DNA from: Trachythela sp. YZ-2020 | Lineage: Eukaryota > Cnidaria > Anthozoa > Malacalcyonacea > Clavulariidae | Direction of reading: 5' to 3' | Assembly (NCBI GenBank): GCA_016169945.1 | Contig: JADLSH010000285.1 | Span: 558,001-622,000, forward strand | Length of the DNA stretch: 64,000 bases | In this document: positions 18,777 through 29,106 of the stretch, in pieces | Position numbering within the stretch: position 1 is the first letter of the stretch | Layout: each line of letters starts with the position of its first letter | Position numbers and translations under genes: made by a program | The notes under the pieces: model-generated | Told to the model about the DNA's origin: nothing | What the model saw: the letters and a program-made list of their open reading frames with translations, nothing else | Database searches by the model: none

Positions 18777-21700
18777 TGCGGTTTTAGTACATATTATCAA
18801 TTCGCCGGAGCTCGCTCGCTCATTTTTAATTTCGGTTGGCCGTCCCAGTGCAAACATAAACACAGAAGCGAACAGCAGTCGTATTATGGTGAAATTTCCA
18901 ACTTTGTCACAAGAAAACTTTGACTTTAGGACCATATTGACTTCTTATTGTTCATGTCCGCTGTGAAACGACGTTTAGTGGTAATTTCAAGCCATTTTGC
19001 GTAGAATTTAAATGGTTCAAGGCTTCAAGCTTTCGAAGAGTCCTGATTCATTCGGGCGTTTCGTATAAAATGCATTTTTGCCTTACGTAAAAGTCCAGAA
19101 AATATGATATTAAACACATTTCGTGTATAATTGTTCTCAAGGTAAGGCAGTTAAATGTTTACTGGTAATATTGGATTCTATTTTCAATTGCAATTAATAA
19201 ATATTTGTCATATAAAACATTACAGACAAAATTTCCCATCTGGCATGTCACATTATTTAATTTATTTTAGTACATAATTTGACATTGCTGTATGAATATG
19301 TTGGTGTATGTCATGTTCTGTTTCAGCAATTTCTAATTGCTTTTACAATCATCAGACAAACAATATCTTCTGTGTTTGGACTGGTGAAATGTCAGTAAAT
19401 AAGGGAATAAGGAATATAATAAAGTCACAGATAAAATATTACTTTATATGCCAAGGTTAAAATACAACTGTACTAAACTACTACACTATTGTATTATTGT
19501 ATTTCAAAATTGAGAGTGATATTCAGGTTGTTACATAGATAAATGTATTCTACCAAGTATGCTAATGATAGAATTGTTTTTACTTTTAGAAAGAAATATC
19601 GTAGAAATGTGTTCCTAATGGCAATCTGACATACTGGCTACTGTAATACCAATATTGTAACTACATGCTTAAAGTTCATCCATTGCTGTCCTGCTTACAA
19701 AACCTTTGACTGGCACACCACCACCTTCGATGCGATGCTTCACGTTGCATGGAGAAATTGGTTTACTGTCATTACTCTTATGCAGATTAATCAACATCTT
19801 TGGTTACTTAACTTGACAAACTCATCCCCAGCCAAAATAAACCTCTATTTTAACAACTTGAAAAGCTGACAAGGAATTCCATCTCAGGAGATGAAATCTC
19901 ACTTCAATAGAACAAAAAATTAAACCTTAAACTACAATCCAATAGCTATCAAGTGTCTCATATTGTGTTAAATATGGTGGTCAACTTCAAAATGTATTCA
20001 CCCGTTTGAGAGCGGCAAATAATGTCTTGGCTAATGGTCTTTCCTTTTAGACTTGGCCAGCATATGCTGCACTATCACACTTAATGAATGCACCTATATA
20101 TTATATACATACAATAATAACAGGTTACTATTTAATTATTTATCTATTATCAAAAGAGAAATAATCAAAGTACAAAATGGTGCAATTGAAATCTAAAAAT
20201 TACATCATAGAAGCAAATATATAATTCTGAAAATACTACCTTATTCAAATTATAAATATGCCAACTAAAATACAGGTTTCAAAATGTTCCCGAAAATCAT
20301 AATTGGATTGATGATACCTTTGCATGCCAATCTCACTAGCTTTGCCAGCCAAGAATAATCTTGTTCAAAAATTGTGGTATTTATGTAAGATCTCATTTTC
20401 TCAAAAGATTTCTAGATCTATTTGCCTGAGATTTGCACTAACTTGAAAGAGTTATTTACAAATTATCATTGTTGTATTTAGTCAACTCAAGGTGTTTGAA
20501 TAACTCTACTTAAATTAAATCAAATCAATTGCTTCAATTGAGCATGGCACTCTGAGTCAATGACTGGACTTGTTGCAACACTGAGGATTGTAATACGTGC
20601 ATAAAGCAGGCAAGTTTGTGAACCTGGGTCAGCCGTATCTCTATCTCCATGTAAATATTCCTATATTATTTCCTATTAAAATTGGGTTCAATGCTATTTA
20701 TACAAAAAGTTAAGGATTGTTATGAAATGGCTCTATTTTGTATACTACATAGTAAGTTAATAGTATCATAATCATCCAAAGGTGGTGCAGCAAATGAGAC
20801 TCAGTCCATGAACTTGACCATAACATGTCATTCCCATTGACACTTTCCCTATAATATGTAATATAAAAGTTAGAACATGGAGAAAAAAAATCACTGCATG
20901 TCACTGTATTTTTACTTGGAACCAAACACAGCTGAAATCTCACTTTTCTTGACTCAGCAAAGCAGTTCGAGAAAGGTCTGGCCTGCCTGGCCATATTTCC
21001 CAAGGCGAAGAAAACACTGAAACTTGCTCAGTTATTAAAGATCAATCATGAATGATTATTACACCTACTCTGAACCATTAATAATGTAAGTGCTTAATCT
21101 GAAATTTATGGTCATTTTGGAAATGTATATACAAAGTAATATCTAATAAGACAGTGGAGTTAATCTTACAAATTTGTTGTTTATTTTTGTGGCGCTATAT
21201 GAACATGGAATAAAAGACCATCCAAAGCCTTCAGCCTTCTGACTTGAAGCCCATTTTAAAATGCCTGTGGTATCTTCCCGCCACATGGCGCCATTACCGA
21301 CAGAACATAGCCACAAACACCCGATATTCCAACAGCAATATCTCGCTTATTTCAGGAGTTAATTTGGGTTTTTTGGTATTAGTAAAAAGGAAAACTTTCC
21401 CTGATTTCAGTGATGTGATTTTCATTGAGTTTTCTCTTGAATTACCCATTTAATCTCCTACATGTTTACATGCCATTTTCGAGGCTTGCGTACTGACCAA
21501 CACAATTGTAAATATAATGCGTGATTGGGATACCTAAAGCGTGATACATCAACTAAACAAGTCAAAAATCGTTGAAATACATTCACGTATAAAACAGTTA
21601 TAAAAAATCGATTCAAAAATTCAAAGTTTTGGCGGCGAAAAATCGCAATATAAATCAACAATATTTTTGAATATAGCAAAGATACCCAATTTACTCGATT

Positions 21701-22059
21701 ACTCGTCGGTTTTAGGAGTTAATTCGTGTTTTAAAGGACCAATAGAAAGAATAACTCTTCTTGATAAATATAATTATCTCCTGCATATATGAAAGCCACT
21801 TTTGTGGCGTGTCCACTGACCCGAAACAAGGGTAAATACAATGCGTGATTGCATAGCTAAAACGTGATGCATAAAGTACCTAAGTAAAAAATCGTTAAAT
21901 AAGATGCACAAATAAAACAAATATAAAAACATACCTTCAAAAATACCAGATTTTCTGATAGAAAATTCTCAATTAAATCCGTAATTTTTCACCACACATC
22001 ATCGAAAATTTTCGAATGTGAATGAAACTGAATATTAAGGAGACGCAATGCATTGTGGT
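18777..22059. other. AT-rich non-coding stretch, no gene recognised
   Basis: Scattered short frames without recognisable protein. The only internal structure noted is the diverged duplication at 21354-21960. Confidence 0.5.
21354..21960. repeat. Diverged tandem duplication, period about 330-360 bp
   Basis: Landmarks recur in order: AGGAGTTAATT at 21354 and 21714, an ATCTCCT(A/G)CAT segment, a GCGTGATTG...CTAAA(G/A)CGTGAT segment near 21520 and 21843, then AAAAATCGTT, AAACA(G/A)(T/A)TATAAA and TTCAAAAAT. Function unknown. Confidence 0.6.
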
Positions 22060-22336
22060 ATACTGACGATTCCTCCTCAGGCATTAACTAGAGACTCCAG
22101 ATCTGATAAACTCTTATTAGCATAAAAATGGTTAAATTCATCAGTAATAGATGAATATCGAAAAGCTTAGAGCATTGAAAGTTTAGAGTAAAGTCATTAA
22201 TATACAAAAGAACTAACAAAGGTTCAAGTACTGAACTTTGAGGAACTCCATATGGTTTAACAAGATTAGTTAAATATTTCTGATCAATCGAGACAAATTG
22301 TTTAAGATCAATTAAAAAAGAAAATAACCCACTCAT
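22060..22336 (-). pseudogene. Non-LTR retrotransposon reverse transcriptase fragment
   Basis: Read leftwards: 'GLFSFLIDLKQF', 'YGVPQSSVLEPLLVLLYIND' and 'CSKLFDIHL', then a frame break; the +2 frame resumes as 'FYANKSLSDLESL'. The first segment shows an internal deletion between the motif A region and the loop before GVPQ. The YADD/FADD box sits at the frame break. A dead, short copy bordered on the right by the heptamer satellite. Confidence 0.75.
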
Positions 22337-22383
22337 ATGCTATTCAACGTATGCCATAGCGCTCAAGTATGGCTTACGGTATC

Positions 22384-23085
22384 AAGATTCCGCACACCGG
22401 AGTCCACATTCCGCACTCAAAACTCTGCAATCTGGATCCTGGAGTCTGCACTCCGGAATCCGCAGTCCGCACCTAAGATTCCGCAATCTAGAGTCCGAAC
22501 TTTACAGTCCGCACTCCGGAGTCCGCAGTCCGCACTCGACAGTCCGCACTACGGAGTCCGCACTCCAGAGTCTGCACTCCAGATTCCGTACTCCGGAGTC
22601 TGTATTCCGCGCTCAAGACTCCGCACTCCGGAGTCCGCACTCCTCAGTCCTCAGGACCCTGGTGTCTGCACTCCGGAGTCCACAGTCCGGACTCGACGGT
22701 CCGCACTACGGAGTCCGCACTCCAGAATTCGCACTTCGCAATCCTCACCGGAGTCCGCACTCCAGAGTCTGCGCTCAATACTCCGCAATCTGGAGTCCGC
22801 TCTCTGGAGTCAGCATGCCACAGTCCGCATTTCGCACTCCGCATTTTGCACTCCGCATTTCGCAATCCGCATTTTGCACTTTGGAGTCAGTACTTCACAA
22901 TCCGCATTTCACACTCAGCAGTCTACGCAGTCCATAGTCCGGAGTCCGCAATTCGCAGTCCGCACTCCGTAGTCTGCACTCCAGAATCAGCACTCTGGAA
23001 TCAGCAATCCGGAGTCCGCACTTTGCAATTCGCAGGACGCCCGCACTCCGTTGTCCGGGCTCCACCCTCCGCAGTAGACTCGTGA
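22384..23085. repeat. Degenerate 7-bp-phased satellite (TCCGCAC / TCCGGAG)
   Basis: About 100 heptamers in register. Alternating TCCGCAC and TCCGGAG units give a loose 14-bp repeat and make the sequence locally palindromic (ACTCCGGAGT). Because three heptamers equal 21 bases, long open frames appear on both strands (for example 22337-22972 on +, as heptapeptides like LRTPESA). These frames are a by-product of the repeat; protein coding is not supported. Variants become more AT-rich toward the right (TTCGCAT, TTTGCAC). Confidence 0.85.
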
Positions 23086-23097
23086 GTTTATTGTTCA

Positions 23098-23651
23098 TGG
23101 CAAACGAATTACAGGAATTCTTTAGAAGCTTTATATGATATATAACTTCTTAGGCTTCCATATTTTTAAACCTTCTAAGAAATTTCTCCAAATCGTCGGC
23201 CATTAACGCCACTGCTCACGAGTTTAAAGCATGTCACGAAGCGAAAATGATAAATTGGCCAAGTTGGTCAGCCAAAAAATTCGCCGCTAAAAAGTAGGAA
23301 CCGATCCTTTTCGCTAACCTAATTTATCACATTGCCGAATTTATCTATTCGTTTAGTGGAAAACGAGGCCAGTTGTTCAAAAGCCGATTAGTTTAATATG
23401 ATAGCCCAAAAACTTCAAAGCAAACTTCCCAAGAGCTTCTTTATAAACTTCGAGATATTTTTCCATAAACCTTGCCTAGATCAATAGATGCTCTGTTTTA
23501 TGACGTTTTGAAATAATCAGACGAACAAAAAACACACAGACGAAACAGCGTGTTAAATTTTAAGCTAAGCATAGTGTTAATCGTTCATTGAACAACCGGC
23601 CCTAGCAACAAACGAGAATGCGAGTTTACTAGAGAGAATTTTCTTATACCT
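23098..23651. other. Non-coding spacer
   Basis: AT-rich sequence with no gene or repeat I can support. Confidence 0.5.
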
Positions 23652-23850
23652 CGGTCAAATGAGGACAAGAGTTGCATGAGAGTAGACTTGCCGCGCGCAG
23701 CGGTCAACCGTGCAAGAACTCTCATCAAATCTCATCCAAATTTGAACCAGCTCAAAGTTGAAGAGAGTGCACGAGAGTCGATGAGAGTTGGCGGTCAAAC
23801 GCGAGCGAGAGTTGCACTCTCCATCATCAACACTCATCCTCGTTTGACCG
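23652..23850. mobile_element. 199-bp MITE-like inverted-repeat element
   Basis: The ends CGGTCAAATGAGGA and TCCTCGTTTGACCG are inverse with one mismatch, and imperfect pairing continues for about 23 bases. GCGGTCAA recurs internally, as do GAGAGT/ACTCTC motifs. There is no coding capacity and no clear target duplication. Confidence 0.55.
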
Positions 23851-24893
23851 ATAAAAACATCTAATACGTAACACCTACGCATATAAAAACACATGACTAA
23901 AAACAAAAACGACTTTTAATTGTGTTTCATGATTCAATTTGTGTACCTGAAGCGGCCAGCCTGAACGCAGTACTTGATGTCAGCGAACTGCAGGTCTGTG
24001 TGTACAGCAGCAGCAGATAGAAACGAAGAATTCCGTATACATTCATAACGCAGAGCTGTTGAATGTCTTCAAATGTTTGAGCTACAAATATAATAAGAAT
24101 AATTAGTTAAAACTAAAATTGAAGGGTCAGGTTTTAGTGAAGCACGGAAGAGAACCAACCACAACTCTACTTACACGAGTTTTCAAAAACAGGGCAGTCA
24201 CGCAAGTAAATTTCACCTAAGTAAATTCCACCCTCGACTTACAGTAGTAATCTAAAATCAGCGGTAAAAGACCATCGCCCTAACCGGATCTGCCAACCAT
24301 GTGTTTCACAAAAAATATAAAAAGAAAGCTGTTAGTGTGGACATGAAGGCAAGAAGATACAGTTTGAAAGAAAAAACGAACTAAAATTCGAAGTCAGACG
24401 GCTTGAAAATTTTAATTAGTGCATTCAGTAAAATTTTGTTGTAATCTGTAACAAGGAAAAACCATACCTTTTTTTCATTTTCTAGTTTTGATTCCTTTGT
24501 AAGATGCGCGAAATTAAAACTGCACAAAAATATCGCATTTGTTAGGGTACGCGAAATTCAAACGTGCGAAAATTTAAAGTGACTGAGCGAAAAATAGTAG
24601 TATGCGAATTAGGGTAGCGAAAGTAAGGTGGCTTGTAACTATCAGCTAATGTACAGTACATATATATTTAAAACTTACCTTAAATATTTTGTGAATTTTC
24701 CTTTCTTCCCAATGGTTGAAACCAAGTTGGATGTTCAGCTGGGAAATGAGTGAAATTCTGCTTAACTTGACGGCCTTTATAACTGGTTAATTAACTGGCA
24801 GTAAACGTAAAGCAATTAAAATGCCGTTAAATTAAATTAAGAGTTAAATCAAATAAATTAAGAGTTAAATCAATTAAATTAAGAGTTCATCTA
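23851..24893. other. Non-coding spacer with a 21-bp repeat
   Basis: No gene recognised. At 24831-24889, AATTAAGAGTTAAATCAA-type units repeat three times with a period of about 21 bases. Confidence 0.5.
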
Positions 24894-25306
24894 AAGGACG
24901 TTTCAGATGCCGCTCTACTTGTGCGCGAAACTTAATTGATCAATTAGGTACGGCAGAAGAGCGACGTATGGATCAATTAAGTGCGGCAAAAGTTGGAGCG
25001 ACTGAAGTTCGGTAGAGCCTCCCGCATTATGCGACGTTGGAGCGACTTTGATTCACACGCTTCCCACTACTAAATGTGCCAAACCTAACTCAGAATTTAG
25101 TGCAATTTATAAGGATTATTTAGCAACCCTGTAATGTTACCTATTTTTTGAATTCTCCCGCGAATGCGCTCCTATCTCGTGAATTACATTACATTTTGTA
25201 CGTCGTTAACGACACAATTACTGCTGCTCTTGTGTCGTTAAATTAACGGTCGCATGTAATACAATTAAGTTCGGCGCATAAGTTGAGCGACTTCTGAAAC
25301 GGGCCT
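24894..25306. mobile_element. Non-autonomous DNA transposon with about 40-bp inverted termini
   Basis: The left end reads AGGACGTTTCAGATGCCGCT and continues to ACTTAATTG; the right end is its inverse (CAATTAAGTTCGGCGC ... CTGAAACGGGCCT) with about seven differences over 42 bases. Inside is a TTAACGACACAA/TTGTGTCGTTAA hairpin. GGCCCGTTTCAGA-type termini recur in cnidarian MITEs (from memory). No transposase frame. Confidence 0.65.
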
Positions 25307-25491
25307 TCAACATTTAGTCACAGACCTAGCTCTCGTCACAGACATAAAACGTAAAATTATAATTATTTCTAGCCAGTGCATATAAGTGTACTTATTGCTA
25401 ATTAACGGCCGGCGGGAAACATTGTCATTGAGAAAATTGAGATGTCATAGATATTACACTGCCATTAGGGCCTATTCATTTTTTCGTGTGC

Positions 25492-25517
25492 GGGGAGGGG
25501 GTGGAGGGGGGAGGGGG
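25492..25517 (+). other. G-quadruplex-prone G-tract
   Basis: Four G-runs of four or more bases, separated by A, TGGA and A, within 26 bases on the + strand. Confidence 0.7.
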
Positions 25518-26251
25518 TGGAAGCGGTGGAATTTAGTGTGCCCATTTAAATCTTTAGCATGGCCCACCCCTTCATACTCAACTTTTCCCAGTGGCCCACC
25601 CTTAAATAATGATATTTTTCACATGACACCCCAACATTCTCTCCTAAAACCTTCATTTGAAATTACCTTAAAAAAACGTTTGGTTAGCAAAAGGCTTTGT
25701 GATCATTGGCTCACATTTAAGGCCCGCGTCTTAATTCCACTAGCCCCCTTCCCAGATAAAATATGAACGACCCCTTACTTCATAGAAAACATCTAAATTT
25801 CTTAGCCAACATGGCATTATACTCTTTCAGTTTCAATTCAATTTAATATTTAACGAACAAATCTAGAAAACTGGCACGCAAAGTCGCGAACTAGAAGAAT
25901 ATTTATAATTTCACGCTATAGGCACTAATCGGCATTGTTTATAATTAACAGACATGGAACCTTGCGTTTCTTTAATGCTTTTTACAAAAATGTATATTTT
26001 TTGTCAGTGGCGGAAATTTGCAACCGTAAGCAAGAGGAAAATGTACGTACAGAAAAACAGTGAAGTTGTTCCGCGTCGATATTATTATTCTCATTCATTT
26101 CTTTGTCGCCTTCATCGTATGTTTAGCAAGAAAAATATCAGCAAAGTAAAACGAGATTCATGCGCACAAATTATCTGCAAATTTCCTTTTTACCTATTAC
26201 ATGTAATAATTCGATTAAGTGCCGTTGTTGTTGTGAATAAGTGCGGCGTCC
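25518..26251. other. Non-coding spacer
   Basis: Short unsupported frames only. Confidence 0.45.
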
Positions 26252-26849
26252 GAAAGTAACGGCCCCCTTATACTTTCGGTTTTACCCGCTGTTGGGGGCC
26301 GCTACTTTCAAGGAACCACTACTTACGGAGGGGCGCTACTTTCGGGTGGTAAAATTTTAATATACTTCTTCTTTATCTCTTCCTATTTTCCCTATTTTTT
26401 TCCTTACGGACGAGCAAGTTTTCTTTGACTAGTTCCTTGTCGAGTTTACTTTTTCGTGTGTACGAAAAACAAGATTTTTTTATCAAATCAGTTTTCCTTG
26501 ACAAGTTTTACGAGCCCGTGTATTAACGACACAAGTGAATTCTTCCGTTTATGGTGGCAATGGCCGCTCAACTAGATCGAAAATAAGTGTGCAGTGTCGT
26601 ATTGCGCATTTTCTTGTCAAGTTTTCCTTGTCGATCGTACAGACGAACAAGTCAGTTCTTGTTGGCATGACTAGCTTTTGAACAAGACTCCTTGTCAAGG
26701 AAAATTTGTCAATTTTTTGCCATACACACGCGCAAATAAAACTTGTCAAGGAAAACTTGTAAAACTTAACATTTCTCCATGAGTATATAACATGTAACAC
26801 CTGGCCATATAGACATGTAACACATTACTGTCGGGGGGAGGCTACTTTC
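26252..26849. mobile_element. Candidate inverted-repeat element (about 600 bp) with internal repeats
   Basis: The left end GAAAGTAACGGCCCCC and right end GGGGGGAGGCTACTTTC are inverse with three or four mismatches. Two internal copies of CGCTACTTTC lie near 26307 and 26334. The body repeats CTTGTCAAGGAAAA and its inverse at least four times (26480-26765). No coding frame. Confidence 0.4.
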
Positions 26850-27697
26850 TTAAGCATCCCAAATTATTCAATTAATTTGTCGCTAGCTGGCCTCCGCAGG
26901 CAACCCGGTGGCAAACGGCAAAATTGCTTGGCAGAAATTGAGCAATATTTAGCAGAACGCGAAAAGAGGTTGGGAGCTAGTACGTTTTCCTTTGTAGAGA
27001 ATTAGACAAAACATGCCGGTACAAAATTTATTTAAGATTTCAGAACTGTTACAAATTATGATTGAACAGTTCAATACTTTGATATGTATGTTTCAATTTT
27101 TCTTCAGTCTCAACTACATGTTGTCAGATTCAACCGCAATTTTATCCCGACGCAAAACCCGTCATTTGGATGCGAGGTCGACACTATAAACTGGCTTACT
27201 TATGGCTCAAGTTGGCTCAAGTTGGGCTGAAGTGAAATCGGAAAACGCTAATTTTTTGTCCAACATTTCCAGGCTTCCAATTTCCAGGCTTCTATATTTT
27301 TTTAACGCAACCTTCCCAAATTTTAAATATTAGCTAAGATTTTAGAAATGTTTCTTAACATGCAGTTTCATCATGCAACGCATACGATAATCCGCTATAA
27401 AGTCATGCGGCATGCATAATTAAAACTCTGAATTTTGCAACTTAGCACTGAATTACAATATATCTAAAACATACGAAAGAAGCAATTATAACTTATGTAA
27501 TATTTCTGGAGTCATAAAATGAGTTTTTGCTTAAGTTTAACAACCACTTTTCTAAACACATTCCGAAATGAACTCAAAATTCGTAAGGTTATATATATTT
27601 AGTAAAATTACATAGGTGATTATTGAAAATTCTCAACGCTGATTGGCTGCTCTACCTCAGATTAATACGCGATAATCACCTAAAGCGTTTTTTAAAA
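26850..27697. other. Non-coding spacer, possible promoter of the DUF3504 pseudogene
   Basis: AT-rich; no gene recognised. The end adjoins the first exon of the recombinase-like gene. Confidence 0.4.
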
Positions 27698-29106
27698 ATG
27701 GCGGAAAGCCGTTTTGTCAAAGTGACAGATCAAGAAATAACCAATTTTAAGGAAAATGCAATACCGAAAAGCACCAAAGAAGCTACAAAATTTGGTGTAA
27801 AATTATTTCGAGGTAAGTAACTACGTTGCAGAATGCTTGTTAACTTTATTTCGGATAAAAACATCATTTTATCAAGGCGAAAAGTCAAATTCGCTACAAT
27901 CGTCTAGACATTTGTTTACATTTGTAAAAATATATTTTTCATAACAGAATGGTTTCAACAACAGTCAGAATTTTCAACGGAATTCGAAGAGATGATTGTT
28001 GAAGAAATGAATAAATGCTTGTCGAAATTCTACGTTTCAATAAGAAAAAAAAGACGGGAATTATTATAAAAAAGCAACGTTGGCAGCGGTACGAGCTGCT
28101 CTGGATAGGCATCTGAAGTCGCCGCCGTACAACAAAAGATTCAGCATTTGCGACCAGAACTTGTTCAGCGAAGCTAATAAAACCTTGAATTCTTACCTTA
28201 AACATCTTTCCAGTACTGGAAAAATTGCAGGGACTATTCACAAGACGCCGTTGACAAGTGAAGCCATCCAAAAGCTGTACGAGAAAGGCGAGCTTGCAGA
28301 CGCAACTACACACAATCCATCTCGTTGTATTTCGGAAAAAGAGGAAGAGAAAACAAGGCTGTGATGAAAAAGTCAATGCTTGGTCTCGTAGCGACGGCCA
28401 ATGGTGAAGAATACTTCGAGCTAAATAAGAAGGAAGCGGGAATCGTCCTCGCGAGCAAGAACCATCCTGGAGGGCTCGAAGCTACCGAAAATCACTCAGA
28501 CGGTAAAATTTTTTCCACGCCAGGTTCATCGCGTTCTCCAGTAGCTTTGATAAAGGCATATCTCTCGCATTTAAATCCAGAAAATGATGCTATTTTCCAG
28601 AGACCAAAAGATTTGTCCAGCCCAGTGTGGTATAGTGCTCGAGAATATGTTGAAAATCATCACCACCAGAGCTGAAATTTATCCATGCCTCACAAACTAC
28701 TCGCTGAGGGCCACCACCGTTACAGTTCTGTCGTCAAATAACATCGAAACGCGTAAAATCAAAGCGGTAACAGGCCATCGAAGTGATACAAACGTTGAAA
28801 GACTATGAGCGGCCGACACTCGACCAATTCAAAGATATGTCGAAGGCCCTTTCTTCTTATGTCAAAGGCAGTGAAATCTGACCAATCTCGCAGCCTCAAC
28901 TTGGTAATATTAGTCATCCTACTGCCACTTTGTCCAGAGCACAAATCGCCTCAGTTGCAGCCTCTCGGTCTAGTTCTGGCCAAAGTTACCTCAGTTCACA
29001 ACAACAGAATTACCTCGTCGAAAACGGCTGTAATCCTGGAGCTTTTCTGCCATCAGGAACATTTGAAAGCTGTTCTTTTACGTTCAATGTTAATATAAAC
29101 AATTGA
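27698..29106 (+). pseudogene. Crypton-type tyrosine recombinase (DUF3504/KIAA1958-like), broken, with an intron
   Basis: Exon 1 (27698-27812) encodes 'MAESRFVKVTDQEI', the usual start of this family. The donor GTAAGT is at 27813 and the acceptor TTTTTCATAACAG ends at 27947, giving a 135-base intron that keeps frame into 'EWFQQQ'. Later pieces match the family in order: 'LSKFYVSIRKK', a SAM-like stretch 'ALDRHLKSPPYN', 'LTSEAIQKLYEKGELAD', 'SLYFGKRGREN' (catalytic arginine box I), 'NYSLRATTV' (box II, Y where H is usual) and 'KAVTGHRSD'. The C-terminus is 'NPGAFLPSGTFESC' to the TGA at 29104. Frame breaks lie at an A8 run (28044-28051), near 28320 (short deletion), near 28635 and near 28800, and a TGA interrupts at about 28878. 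It is either a decayed transposon copy or a dead domesticated gene. Confidence 0.8.
27813..27947 (+). other. Intron within the DUF3504 pseudogene
   Basis: Begins GTAAGT, ends in a T-rich tract and AACAG. Removing it restores family-like sequence across the joint, so this copy was not made by retroposition of a spliced RNA. Confidence 0.75.

Noticed and set aside
22337..22972. 211-codon open frame with RTPESA-like repeats as a repetitive protein
   Set aside because: The frame is open only because a 7-bp repeat in triplets gives 21 bases; several frames on both strands are open in the same stretch.
25386..25766. 126-codon open frame over the G-tract
   Set aside because: The glycine run is the translated G-tract; the rest shows no family resemblance.
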